A DNA stretch of 33,342 nucleotides from a bacterium (GTDB taxonomy: Bacteria > Acidobacteriota > Aminicenantia > Aminicenantales > Aminicenantaceae), in the NCBI GenBank assembly GCA_018335295.1, contig JAGXKI010000025.1:1-33342 (forward strand), written 5' to 3'. Positions 23,152 to 31,411 of the stretch are shown piece after piece. The first letter of the stretch is position 1. Every line of letters begins with the position of its first letter. Under the pieces are notes generated by a model that did not search any database, had not been told where the DNA came from, and worked only from the letters and a program-made list of their open reading frames with translations. The position numbers were made by a program, and so were the translations under genes.

Positions 23152-24801
23152 TTACCGACAGGTTTGGGTGGTCAAGGGAACGGGTTTTAAAAGCTTGAAC
23201 ACTGGATAAGTCTGAGGCCGGTCTCCCCAGTGTTCAACCAGATAACGGTCAAAAAAGTTCCATACCAGCAGTCCATCATCACTTTGGGGTTCCAGAAGAT
23301 AAGCAGCGAGGTAGCCTAAAGGCTGTGCGGTTTTGACTACCAAGGTGCCTTTAGGAAAGGTTTTGGTTTCTTTTTTATACTTCCCTTTTATTGAGTTGAG
23401 ATGATGCCCCTGGTAGATTCGTTTGGAGGGTTGGATCTGAGTGATATGGAATGATTCCACCTTTAATTCCACAGGTTTTATCAACTTTTCCATCATAATG
23501 CCGTGTTGTTGGAGTTTTTGAGTTATTATGGAATCAGGAGTAGGGAAAAGGTAGGCATAAGGGAAAGTCACACTTTCAACCGGCTGGAAGTCCGCATAAA
23601 AGGGAACCTTATAAGTTCTTTTTTTATCTGTTTTTTTGACCCGGGGCCAACCTTTTTCTTGAGGGATCATTTTCCAACCCAAGATGGTGAGTTTTTCGGG
23701 AAGAGGGTGGCGCTCAAACTGGATGCCAAAATTAGGGGAGGAAGAAGGATTTAGTCCGTTATGGACAGATTGACGGTCAGCTTTCGCAACCAACTCAATG
23801 ATTTCATTTTTGTTTTTAGAGCAGTAATCTAGGATGGATCGGAGAAAATTATAGCATCCGTGGACCCTTGTTTTGTAATCAGCATAGGCGTAATTTTCAT
23901 CAAGGATAGATAGGCGGTTTCTCAAGCCCATGTAGTTGGTCACATAACGAGGAAGATGTCCGAAAATCCTCCATCCTTTCTCTGGATTTTCATGATCCAT
24001 AAAGTAACCATGAGGGATAGAGAGCGTCCCGTATTTTTTCTTCAGATGAGTTCTAATCCAGGGCATCATATTGCTTCTCATGTACTCAATGATGGCAGGA
24101 TTTCCGTTGGGGTTCAGTGGCCAGGAATAAGTGACGGGTTCACGGTGGTAAGAGCCGTTGGTGGTGTGGCAGTCCACAAAAAGCAGAGGATCCCACCTCA
24201 ACAATACATTTTGAACCAAACCTTGGAGTTCCGGGCTTTCCAGTTTCATGCTGTCTCGGTTTAAATCCAGATTTTGACCATTATAGCGCACTCCTACTCC
24301 CTTTTTTGGGCCGATTTGATTGCGGCGGTGCTCCTGGCTTATTTTTTCATTCCCGTCTGGATTGAGAATAGGACAAACCAGGATGATTAAATCGTCTAAA
24401 TAAGATGGATTATCAGAGAAGAGGATATCCCTGGTTAGCATAAGGGAAGCCTCCTTTCCTTCCACCTCTCCGGCATGGATATTAGCTTGGAGGTAGACTA
24501 CAGCCCGGTCATCATAACGAAGTTGAAGAGGGGAAGAGGGGACAGGTTGGCCCAAAATGAGAAGAGGTATTTTTCTTCCTTCGGTGCTCACTCCCAATGT
24601 CTCTACTCTAAGAAGAGAGCTTTTTTCTTGGAGCTTCCAGATAAAATCCATCACATCCTGGTATCGGGAAGTAGCGGTGTATTGGCTCTTCTCTGCAATG
24701 GTCAATGGTTCTTTTTGAAAGGCTCCGGCGAAAGAAGCCGCAAACAGGAGAAGAGAAATCATAAACAAGGGTATAAATCTCAATGTTTTTTTTCTCATCA
24801 T
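23152..24801 (-). CDS. Exported M14 family zinc carboxypeptidase
   Basis: 549-residue metallocarboxypeptidase that trims C-terminal amino acids (or acts on peptides of similar type) in the periplasm. The first of two consecutive ATGs at 24801 has AAGGA eight bases upstream; a signal peptide follows (RFIPLFMISLLLFAASFAGA). The M14 zinc ligands are His109 and Glu112 in NIHAGEVEGKE and His212 in FVDCHTTNG. The substrate-carboxylate Arg182 lies in NLDLNRD, the usual 'vDLNRN' motif. CPILNPDGNE before it is also typical. Residues after about 330 form an extra C-terminal region (LPEKLTILGWKMIPQEK, YLAAYLLEPQSDDGLLVWNF) seen in long bacterial M14 members. The M14 catalytic Glu cannot be placed with certainty. 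It is convergent with the EIIA gene and has its own strong promoter. Confidence 0.9.
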   Translation of the reverse strand: MMRKKTLRFIPLFMISLLLFAASFAGAFQKEPLTIAEKSQYTATSRYQDVMDFIWKLQEKSSLLRVETLGVSTEGRKIPLLILGQPVPSSPLQLRYDDRAVVYLQANIHAGEVEGKEASLMLTRDILFSDNPSYLDDLIILVCPILNPDGNEKISQEHRRNQIGPKKGVGVRYNGQNLDLNRDSMKLESPELQGLVQNVLLRWDPLLFVDCHTTNGSYHREPVTYSWPLNPNGNPAIIEYMRSNMMPWIRTHLKKKYGTLSIPHGYFMDHENPEKGWRIFGHLPRYVTNYMGLRNRLSILDENYAYADYKTRVHGCYNFLRSILDYCSKNKNEIIELVAKADRQSVHNGLNPSSSPNFGIQFERHPLPEKLTILGWKMIPQEKGWPRVKKTDKKRTYKVPFYADFQPVESVTFPYAYLFPTPDSIITQKLQQHGIMMEKLIKPVELKVESFHITQIQPSKRIYQGHHLNSIKGKYKKETKTFPKGTLVVKTAQPLGYLAAYLLEPQSDDGLLVWNFFDRYLVEHWGDRPQTYPVFKLLKPVPLTTQTCR

Positions 24802-25118
24802 GATGAAGTCCTTTTTAAAAAATTCAGAATAGCTGTTGAGTTTATCTTAATTTTTTCCTCCCGTCAAAGAGTCTTGAATCAACCCGGTGAGATCACAGTT
24901 TGGAGTTTTTGGGAGGAATTTCAGACGGGGTTTTCTTAAAATCAGCTTGTGTTTTAAGAACTTTCTTGTATTTGCTAGAATAGAAAAAGATTTAAGGATA
25001 AATAAAAAATCGAGGAATGATCGAGCCCTACGAAGAGGTGTTTCCCAGAAAAATGTGTTTTTTGCGGGAAAAGAAAAGGGAGAGAGGCCTTTTCAATAGG
25101 GGCTGATGAGAGGGTTTT
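24802..25118. other. Divergent intergenic region, M14 peptidase / release-factor-like gene
   Basis: These 317 bases contain the M14 promoter (24839-24867), a lone TAGAAT (24976-24981) that could be a -10 box for the plus-strand release-factor-like gene but has no good -35, and AGAGGG (25109-25114), which is the ribosome site for TTG 25119. I see no further gene. The region is AT-rich without strong repeats. Confidence 0.5.
24839..24867 (-). promoter_or_regulatory. Promoter for the M14 carboxypeptidase gene
   Basis: Minus-strand TTGACG (24867-24862; 5/6) and TAAACT (24844-24839; 4/6) are 17 bases apart. The transcript would start about 30 bases before ATG 24801. Confidence 0.55.
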
Positions 25119-25565
25119 TTGTCTGGAAAAAAAATAAAATTCGGAGTGAGCCTCAAAAAAGAGCGGGCTTTACGAAAGAAAATGAGGAAGTGTCGCATCT
25201 ATGAAAAGGATATAGAGGAAAAATTTATCCGTTCCAGCGGGAAAGGGGGGCAGAGAACCAATAAGGCTTCAACCTGTGTCTATTTAAAGCATCTTCCCAC
25301 CCAGGTTGAAGTAAAATGCCAGAAGGATAGGTCTCAGGCACTCAACCGGTACCATGCCCGCAAGATCTTAACTAAGAAGGTTGAATCCATGATACTTGGA
25401 AAAAAGAGTGAGGAACAAAAAAGGATCGAAAAGATCCGCCGCCAGAAAAGGAAACGGTCCAAAAGAGCCAAGGAAAAGATGTTAAAGGAAAAGAAAAAAC
25501 AATCCCAGAAAAAGAAAGATCGGAGTTATAAACCTTCTCCACATAATTTTAAGGAAAGGGAATGA
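25119..25565 (+). CDS. Small release-factor-like protein with GGQ motif (ArfB/YaeJ-type)
   Basis: 148-residue protein with only the catalytic domain of class-I release factors. The GGQ loop is at residues 43-45 in RSSGKGGQRTNKASTCVYLK, the segment that enters the ribosomal peptidyl-transferase centre and lets water cut peptidyl-tRNA. The codon-recognition domain of RF1/RF2 is absent. The tail from about 95 is almost entirely Lys, Arg, Glu and Gln (RRQKRKRSKRAKEKMLKEKK), like the basic ArfB tail that sits in the empty mRNA channel of stalled ribosomes. It is therefore likely a ribosome-rescue peptidyl-tRNA hydrolase. It begins at TTG 25119, with AGAGGG five bases upstream. Other RF-like families (for example PrfH or the mitochondrial mtRF-R type) are also possible. 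Confidence 0.85.
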   Translation: MSGKKIKFGVSLKKERALRKKMRKCRIYEKDIEEKFIRSSGKGGQRTNKASTCVYLKHLPTQVEVKCQKDRSQALNRYHARKILTKKVESMILGKKSEEQKRIEKIRRQKRKRSKRAKEKMLKEKKKQSQKKKDRSYKPSPHNFKERE

Positions 25566-25578
25566 ATATTTATTATGT

Positions 25579-25600
25579 ATGAATCTGGGTAGCGATTCAT
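25579..25600. repeat. 7-bp perfect hairpin between convergent genes
   Basis: ATGAATC (25579-25585) and GATTCAT (25594-25600) with an eight-base loop lie between the release-factor-like gene and the convergent MBL gene. It could act as a weak two-way terminator, but there is no clear T-run. Confidence 0.35.
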
Positions 25601-25605
25601 CCTCC

Positions 25606-26634
25606 TCACATCCCTCTTCTAAAGGGATGCATTTCCATGATGAACCAAGAGTAATAATTCATTTTATTTTTTTTTTTTGGATGTTCATTCAGCATGTCTC
25701 TCCTAATAAGGATGTCGAATCCTTCAAAATGATACCGTCTTAACCCGTTATCTTCAGAATAATTTCCCTTTCCTGAAAAAATTTTTTTGAAGGCAGCGCT
25801 TACTCTAGGGATAACCTCACTTTTGACCCAAGGGCTGTTGTGACCGGGACACAGATGGTCGTATTCATCGATCCTTTCGACAAGCTTTTTGTTTGAGGCA
25901 ATGTAATCATTAATATCCACATCATGAGGATAAGCATAGAGTGGACCAGGAAAAAAATGGTCTCCGGTAAAAAGGATGCGATTCTTTTTATCAAGGAGGC
26001 ACATCTGTCCTGGAGAATGTCCAGGTGTGTAGATGACCTCAAGGGTTCTCTCTCCTAAATCGATGATATCTCCGTCTTTAACCACCTCCGTTGGCTCCAT
26101 TGAAGGAATGGTCCAAGCCTCAGGATCAAAATTGGTGGGGAGAGGCTTCCATAAGTAATCATCGGTTATGTATTGTTGCAATGAGGCATTGTCCCGTCCT
26201 TTTTTTAATACTTGTAGGGCTTTTTTGTTGTCATACATGATGATTTCATCAAAGCGGTAGGCTCCGGCCACGTGGTCATAGTGTTCATGGGTAAGAACTA
26301 CGGTGACCGGAAAATCAGTGAGCTTTTCTGTGACGGCTTTGATATTGCCGATTCCAGTGCCTGTGTCTATCAGGACAGCCTTGTTTTTTCCCAAGGCCAG
26401 ATAACTTAATGCTTCTTCAAATTGATTTGGTTCATATATGGCAAAGGTATCTTCGGTGAGTTTGTAAACATCGAACCATTTCTGGAAAGTGCCTACTTTT
26501 TCCAAAGTGCTGTAAACAGGTCTGGGGTGGACAGAATACCATTTGTCAGGTTGAATGAGATGGGATTTTTCCTCCTCTCCGCCGCATGAGATGACAATGA
26601 TGGCAGCCGTCAATAGGCATAAATATTTTTTCAT
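25606..26634 (-). CDS. Metallo-beta-lactamase-fold hydrolase, predicted lipoprotein
   Basis: 342-residue metallo-beta-lactamase (MBL) fold hydrolase. The ATG at 26634 follows GAGGAG by six bases. A lipoprotein signal (KKYLCLLTAAIIVIS-Cys17) follows directly, with the lipobox Val-Ile-Ser-Cys, so the enzyme should be anchored outside the inner membrane. The longer frame to 26706 would bury this signal. Metal ligands are the THEHYDHVAG motif (His116, His118, Asp120, His121), a later His in YTPGHSPGQMC and Asp in LFTGDHFFPG, so the two-metal site looks intact. The specific substrate (lactonase-, phosphodiesterase- or thioesterase-like) cannot be told. It lies 85 bases downstream of the M20 amidohydrolase gene on the same strand but seems to have its own promoter. 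Confidence 0.87.
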   Translation of the reverse strand: MKKYLCLLTAAIIVISCGGEEEKSHLIQPDKWYSVHPRPVYSTLEKVGTFQKWFDVYKLTEDTFAIYEPNQFEEALSYLALGKNKAVLIDTGTGIGNIKAVTEKLTDFPVTVVLTHEHYDHVAGAYRFDEIIMYDNKKALQVLKKGRDNASLQQYITDDYLWKPLPTNFDPEAWTIPSMEPTEVVKDGDIIDLGERTLEVIYTPGHSPGQMCLLDKKNRILFTGDHFFPGPLYAYPHDVDINDYIASNKKLVERIDEYDHLCPGHNSPWVKSEVIPRVSAAFKKIFSGKGNYSEDNGLRRYHFEGFDILIRRDMLNEHPKKKNKMNYYSWFIMEMHPFRRGM

Positions 26635-26681
26635 TGCAGTCTCCTCACTCCTTTTGAATTTTCGAAAAGGTCTTCTATCCA

Positions 26682-26710
26682 TATATATAGGAAAATCGTT
26701 TTCCATTCAA
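26682..26710 (-). promoter_or_regulatory. Candidate promoter with palindrome in spacer, MBL gene
   Basis: Minus-strand TTGAAT (26710-26705) and TATATA (26687-26682) are 17 bases apart. The spacer contains a perfect inverted repeat GGAAAA-TCG-TTTTCC (26690-26704), placed where a repressor could block polymerase. It is located between the M20 stop and the MBL start. Confidence 0.35.
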
Positions 26711-26719
26711 AGGAAAAAA

Positions 26720-27946
26720 TCATTCAGCTAACCGGATAAGGGAATGGAGGAGGAGATTAGCTCCTTTTTTTAAATCTTTCCAATCGATTTTTTCTTGAGG
26801 AGAATGACTTATCCCATCCTCACAGGGTATGAAAATGAGCCCGGAATCGGTGACTCCGGCTAAGATTTGAGCGTCGTGGCCAGCCCCACTGGGGATAACC
26901 ATGAACGGATAATCATTTTCTTGACAGTTTTTTTTCATAACCTCAACGATACGCTCTGGCATGGCTACGGGCTCGGTTTTATCAATAATTTTAGAAGAGA
27001 ATTTAAGCCCCCTGGTTGAAGATATATCCTGAGCCACCGATGGAAAATATTTTTCCAGCTCCTGGAGGGTTTTTTGGGATTGACTCCGGAAATCCAGAGT
27101 GAAGTCCGCTCTCCCTGGAACAACGCTGAAGGCTCCAGGGTGAAGATAGACCTTCCCCACTGTGACCATGCTTCCGTAATGGTGGGTAGCCACATACTGG
27201 GTGCACTTGAGGGCGAAATCGGACAATCCCAGGAAAGCATCGTGACGGAGTTCGAAGGGAGTAGTTCCTGCATGGCTGGCTTCTCCACGGAAGGAACAGA
27301 GCCAGAAATGTTTTCCGGCGATGGAGTTCACCAATCCTATGGGTTTGTCTTCGGTTTCCAATACAGGACCTTGTTCGATATGAATTTCTAGAAAAGCCTC
27401 CAACTCGGGTTGGTGTTTATGGGCCTCCAAGATGCTTTCTAAAGAAAACTCTGTGTCCTTTAAGGTTTGGGAAAGGGAAGTTCCAAATTGAGTCTTTCCT
27501 TTCTCCAGAATTTCTTTATTTAAGGTTCCGATGAAGGCCCGGCTGCCTAGAAAATCTCCAGCTAGATTCCCTTCTTCATCTGTAAAGGAGGCGACTTCCA
27601 ACGGTTTGGAAAGGGAGAGTTTTTCTTCTTTGACACGTCGTAAACATTCCAGGGCAGAAAGAACCCCTAGAGCGCCGTCAAACATCCCTCCGTTGATGAC
27701 CGTGTCAATATGAGAACCTGCCATGACTGTTTTTCCCTTTCCCTCAATACGGCCAAAGATGTTACCAGCTCCATCCTCACGAATCTTCAGACCTGCCGTT
27801 TTCAATTTGTCTTTGAGCCATCGGCGAGCCTCAAAGTCTGCCTTGCTGAAAGAGGGACGGCTGATGCCTCCTGCAGTATCCCTGCCTATTTGAGAAAGCT
27901 CTTGCAAATCTTTCTTTAACCGTTCCATGTTGACCTGAATATCCAT
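26720..27946 (-). CDS. M20-family amidohydrolase (N-carbamoyl-amino-acid hydrolase / allantoate amidohydrolase type)
   Basis: 408-residue cytoplasmic zinc hydrolase of the HyuC/AmaB/AllC branch of family M20, which removes the carbamoyl group from N-carbamoyl amino acids or acts on allantoate or beta-ureidopropionate. Start ATG 27946 has AAGGGGG five bases upstream. Metal-binding blocks are AGSHIDTVINGGMFDGALG (His79, Asp90), FTDEEGN (Glu124/Glu125), the family's HIEQGPVLE (His189) and late GAGHDAQI plus DGISHSPQE (final His). The length matches the usual about 410. The lack of allantoinase, hydantoinase or racemase next to it leaves the substrate open. Its promoter faces that of the DUF1015 gene. 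It fits nitrogen release from amino-acid derivatives. Confidence 0.9.
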   Translation of the reverse strand: MDIQVNMERLKKDLQELSQIGRDTAGGISRPSFSKADFEARRWLKDKLKTAGLKIREDGAGNIFGRIEGKGKTVMAGSHIDTVINGGMFDGALGVLSALECLRRVKEEKLSLSKPLEVASFTDEEGNLAGDFLGSRAFIGTLNKEILEKGKTQFGTSLSQTLKDTEFSLESILEAHKHQPELEAFLEIHIEQGPVLETEDKPIGLVNSIAGKHFWLCSFRGEASHAGTTPFELRHDAFLGLSDFALKCTQYVATHHYGSMVTVGKVYLHPGAFSVVPGRADFTLDFRSQSQKTLQELEKYFPSVAQDISSTRGLKFSSKIIDKTEPVAMPERIVEVMKKNCQENDYPFMVIPSGAGHDAQILAGVTDSGLIFIPCEDGISHSPQEKIDWKDLKKGANLLLHSLIRLAE

Positions 27947-27975
27947 AGCACCCCCTTGAATTTATTTTAGAATTA

Positions 27976-28004
27976 ATTATGCCATACTCTATGAAGGCTT
28001 ACAA
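27976..28004 (-). promoter_or_regulatory. Promoter for the M20 amidohydrolase gene
   Basis: Minus-strand TTGTAA (28004-27999; 4/6) and CATAAT (27981-27976; 5/6) are 17 bases apart. The transcript would begin about 25 bases before ATG 27946. Confidence 0.5.
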
Positions 28005-28088
28005 CAAGGCGCCTCAAACCACTATAAAAGATGATTAAAGAGGAAAGGTAGGAAGAAAATAAACTTGGGTTAAAAGAAGGACCTATTC

Positions 28089-28118
28089 TTGACAGCTCTT
28101 TTTCTCCTGATATATAAA
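28089..28118 (+). promoter_or_regulatory. Strong sigma-70-type promoter for the DUF1015 gene
   Basis: Perfect TTGACA (28089-28094) is followed after 18 bases by TATAAA (28113-28118), or after 16 by TATATA. It is the best promoter in the window. The leader to ATG 28158 is about 33 bases and carries TGAGG as ribosome site. Confidence 0.65.
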
Positions 28119-28157
28119 TCCATTTGGAAAATTAAAAATAAGGAATGAGGTTTAATC

Positions 28158-29501
28158 ATGAAAAATTACGAATCTATTGCGTTGGGAATCCCTGAAATCC
28201 TTCTACCCAAGAAAGGCATTGATCTTTCCAAATGGGCGGTTATTGCCTGCGATCAATACACTTCCGAACCGGAGTACTGGAAAAAGGTTGAAAGGATTGT
28301 TGGAGATGATCCTTCCAGTTTGAATCTTATCTACCCTGAAGTCTATTTGGGCGCTAAAGACCAGGATGAACGAATTCACCGGATCCGAAAGAATATGAAC
28401 CGTTACTTGGATCAAGGTCTCTTCCGAAAAAATAAAGGATTTATTTATGTGGAAAGAGAGACAGACCACGGGCTCCGAAAGGGTCTGATGGTCAATTTGG
28501 ATCTGGAACAGTATGATTTTCATAAGGGAGCGACCACTTTGATCCGCGCTACCGAAGGCACAATTTTGGAGAGGATTCCCCCTCGAGTCAAGATCCGCGA
28601 GGGAGCTCCTCTGGAAATTCCTCATATTATGGTTCTGATCGATGACCCGGAGAATACGGTCATAGGCCCTTTAACCCAGAGAAAAAACAAGCTTACAGAA
28701 CTTTATGATTTTGATTTGATGATGAACTCCGGTCATTTGAGAGGATACGGAGTGGATGACAGGACTTTAGAAAAAAATATAATACGAAGTCTTCATTCGC
28801 TGGCCGATCCCGATAATTTTTCCAAAAAGTACGGTTTGAATTCACAAGAACCGATCCTTCTTTATGCTATGGGAGACGGCAACCATTCTTTTGCCACCGC
28901 CAAAACAATATGGGATAAAACCAAGGCCAAAGCTTCCGACAAAACGGCCATCATGAATTCTCCTTTGAGGTACGCTCTGGTTGAGCTGGTCAACCTTCAT
29001 GATGATGCTCTTGTTTTCGAACCCATTCATAGAGTTCTGTTTCAAATTTCCCCCACTCGGAATGTGATCGATGAGATGAAGACGTTTTATCCTCAGCACT
29101 GCCGCTTCACTGAGACCGAAACCCCTCAAGAGATGATAAAAGAAGTGGACTCTCATAGAGGAAGTTCTCATAAAATTGGGGTAGCCTCTCAGAAAAAGTA
29201 CGGGGTGATTGAAGTTGAGAATCCGGACTCCAACCTCCCGGCTGGAACTTTACAGAGCTTTCTCAATGCCTTTTTGAAAGAGGAAGGGGCCGAAAAAATC
29301 GATTATGTTCATGGCAAGGATTCTCTCGTCCAGCTGGGAAAGAAGCCAGATAGTATGGGTTTCTACCTTCCGGCTATGGATAAACATGAACTGTTCAAGA
29401 CAGTGATCCTAGATGGATCTCTTCCTCGGAAAACCTTTTCCATGGGAGAAGCCTGGGAAAAGCGTTTTTACATGGAAGCACGCAAGCTGGTTCAGGAGTA
29501 A
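28158..29501 (+). CDS. DUF1015 family protein
   Basis: 447-residue cytoplasmic protein of the DUF1015 family, whose function is not settled. The start ATG 28158 has TGAGG seven bases upstream. Recognition rests on the opening SKWAVIACDQYTSEPEYWKK, on LIYPEVYLG, on VERETDHGLRKGLMVNLDLE, and on MGDGNHSFATAKTIW at about 235-249, which corresponds to the family's conserved DGHHR-type motif. Later blocks are EPIHRVLF and PDSMGFYLPAMDKHELFKTV. There is no signal peptide. A perfect -35 box suggests strong expression. It stands alone, divergent from the M20 amidohydrolase gene and convergent with the esterase gene (34 bases between ends). The polar conserved blocks (DGNH and the C-terminal YLP) suggest an enzyme, but I cannot name a reaction. 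Confidence 0.82.
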   Translation: MKNYESIALGIPEILLPKKGIDLSKWAVIACDQYTSEPEYWKKVERIVGDDPSSLNLIYPEVYLGAKDQDERIHRIRKNMNRYLDQGLFRKNKGFIYVERETDHGLRKGLMVNLDLEQYDFHKGATTLIRATEGTILERIPPRVKIREGAPLEIPHIMVLIDDPENTVIGPLTQRKNKLTELYDFDLMMNSGHLRGYGVDDRTLEKNIIRSLHSLADPDNFSKKYGLNSQEPILLYAMGDGNHSFATAKTIWDKTKAKASDKTAIMNSPLRYALVELVNLHDDALVFEPIHRVLFQISPTRNVIDEMKTFYPQHCRFTETETPQEMIKEVDSHRGSSHKIGVASQKKYGVIEVENPDSNLPAGTLQSFLNAFLKEEGAEKIDYVHGKDSLVQLGKKPDSMGFYLPAMDKHELFKTVILDGSLPRKTFSMGEAWEKRFYMEARKLVQE

Positions 29502-29535
29502 AATTTCTACCGAGTTGTCATCATAGAGAAAGAAT

Positions 29536-31188
29536 TTATTTGTATTTCCAGCTATCTGGATCGGCATCCGATGGAGCGTGCTCGGTGATGTGTTCGGCCA
29601 TGATTTTGAGCAGTTCCGCAGTGGAAAAAGGATGCCATCCGTGGCCTCCCTTATCTCCGTACATAAAGCTGCTGACCCGAAAAGGATTTTTCAGACTTTT
29701 TAAAAAATTTTCCATGTGATAGACTCCTACGTTCAGATAGAAATGATCCATCCGTCCGCAGAAAACATGGATCTTGTCCACGAGTTTGGGGGCTAGTTTA
29801 TCCCAATGAGTTTCCATGTAGTAGCGCATATCATAATTTTTCTTCCAGTATTCGGCTACTTCAGGGTCGATTTTACCGGTTCGTTTGTCAAAAAGAGGCT
29901 TAAAATATCCGTCTTCTCCCACAGGACCGAAGACAGCACTCCATATATCCAGCTGTTGTCCTGATCGGCCCTTGGTTCCATGGACCAGTTCCATGGTGTT
30001 TCGTTGTTTGGAGGTCAGAATGATTTCTCCTGTTTCCGGCTCTCGGGTGTTGGGGATGGGCACTTTGTACCAATCATGTTGTTTGTAAAAAGCGTTTTTG
30101 TCTTCATAGATGTTGATCCCTTCTACATTCCTGAAGTCCAGTGGGTCTGGAGCAAAGGACCAAGTGCCTCCGTAAAAATCAGGATGAAGGACCTGGAGGG
30201 CGAAGGAAATCCATCCTCCAGTTGAACCTCCGGTGAGGACTCTGGCATAACTTTTGGGAATGACCCGGAAACGCTTTTCGATTTCAGGGATAAGTTCCTG
30301 ATGAATGGCGTCTCCATAAGGCCCGTTATTAGGCGAATTCACTGCATAAGAATCATCGAAGTAAGGGGTGGGGTGTTGAATTTTCACCACGATAAAGCGA
30401 GGAAAATCGGGGGAGATCCATTGATGGTAAAAATCATTTTTTTCTTCCTCTTTGAATCCAAATGGGGCACGAAGAGAAAAATGTCCGTGTTTGTACAGAG
30501 TAGGATAATGAGTCTCTGGATGTTTCTGGTAACCTTTTGGAAGCAATACAGTCGCTCCTAGATAGATAGGGTGACCCCAGAATTCGGTGAGCAATTGACT
30601 TTTTATTTTGAATCGTTTCACCCAACGGGTATCGGAGGGGACTTCTACAGGAGGGATGACCTGGGTGGCTTTAATATGGACGCTTTGTTCTTTTTTGGGG
30701 TTTAGTTTGAGCTTTTTGACTTTGCTGTAGATATTCCCGGGAGATCGATTCCATCTTTGTCCTTCCCATTGGTCCATGTGCATCCAGACGACATGTCCAT
30801 CCTTTCTTTCAAATTTCGTGTATTTATTCAACACAGCTTGAATGTAATATTCCCCAGGAGGAAGTTCACCGAGTTCGTTGATAGGATATCCTAAGGTGGT
30901 ATGATTAATGGTGACGGTTTCTCCAGGGTGGAGGTTTTTGAAATTGACTCCAAAAAGCTGAGGAGCATATCGGCTGACTTGAAGTCGGGGTTCTTTTTTT
31001 TCTTTTTTGGTGATTATAAGGAACATTCTTCCTGTAAGGGGTCCTGTATGCGCCGACTCTGTGTAGGATATCTTAAACTGGAGTTTGGTAGGCGAATTAT
31101 CTTTAGGAAAAGGTTTCATTCCTAAAAGTACAGATAAGAAAAAAATCACGGATAGGACAAAAAATGAATTTCTTTGGGATTTAATCAT
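29536..31188 (-). CDS. Exported esterase-like alpha/beta hydrolase
   Basis: 550-residue exported protein. I start at ATG 31188, with GGAG nine bases upstream; a TTG directly before it is less likely. A signal peptide follows (FFVLSVIFFLSVLLGMKPF). Residues about 30-175 form a beta-sandwich-like region (FKISYTESAHTGPLTGRMFL, PPGEYYIQAVLNKY). The C-terminal hydrolase (about 195-530) has the putative-esterase (PF00756-type) pattern: YLGATVLLPKGY, PFGF, then nucleophile Ser322 in LTGGSTGGW, an Asp in FCGRMDHFYLN and His516 in GDKGGHGWHP. The triad seems complete, with Gly-Gly-Ser-Thr-Gly-Gly as the elbow. It resembles the CBM-like/esterase protein at 18489 in plan but not in detail. Its natural substrate is unknown; a surface or periplasmic ester is likely. 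Confidence 0.83.
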   Translation of the reverse strand: MIKSQRNSFFVLSVIFFLSVLLGMKPFPKDNSPTKLQFKISYTESAHTGPLTGRMFLIITKKEKKEPRLQVSRYAPQLFGVNFKNLHPGETVTINHTTLGYPINELGELPPGEYYIQAVLNKYTKFERKDGHVVWMHMDQWEGQRWNRSPGNIYSKVKKLKLNPKKEQSVHIKATQVIPPVEVPSDTRWVKRFKIKSQLLTEFWGHPIYLGATVLLPKGYQKHPETHYPTLYKHGHFSLRAPFGFKEEEKNDFYHQWISPDFPRFIVVKIQHPTPYFDDSYAVNSPNNGPYGDAIHQELIPEIEKRFRVIPKSYARVLTGGSTGGWISFALQVLHPDFYGGTWSFAPDPLDFRNVEGINIYEDKNAFYKQHDWYKVPIPNTREPETGEIILTSKQRNTMELVHGTKGRSGQQLDIWSAVFGPVGEDGYFKPLFDKRTGKIDPEVAEYWKKNYDMRYYMETHWDKLAPKLVDKIHVFCGRMDHFYLNVGVYHMENFLKSLKNPFRVSSFMYGDKGGHGWHPFSTAELLKIMAEHITEHAPSDADPDSWKYK

Positions 31189-31326
31189 CAAATATTTCTC
31201 CTTTTTTGAAAGAGGTTGTTTTTTGGATTTTATTGAGTGGAAGGGAATCTCCTATAAGCTTTTTTTCAATAAAGAATCATCCTACCAAAAATCTGGATTC
31301 CAGGCAAAAAAGGATTTGATTTGTTA

Positions 31327-31355
31327 TTGTGAAGCCGCAAATTTTATGTTATAAG
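31327..31355 (+). promoter_or_regulatory. Promoter for the AGCS symporter gene
   Basis: TTGTGA (31327-31332) and TATAAG (31350-31355; 5/6) are 17 bases apart. The leader to ATG 31412 would be about 50 bases and carries AAGGAG seven bases before the start. Confidence 0.5.
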
Positions 31356-31411
31356 CTATAAAAAATGAATCTTCAGATGGTAAAAATTTTCCATGGAAAA
31401 GGAGCTGGATA

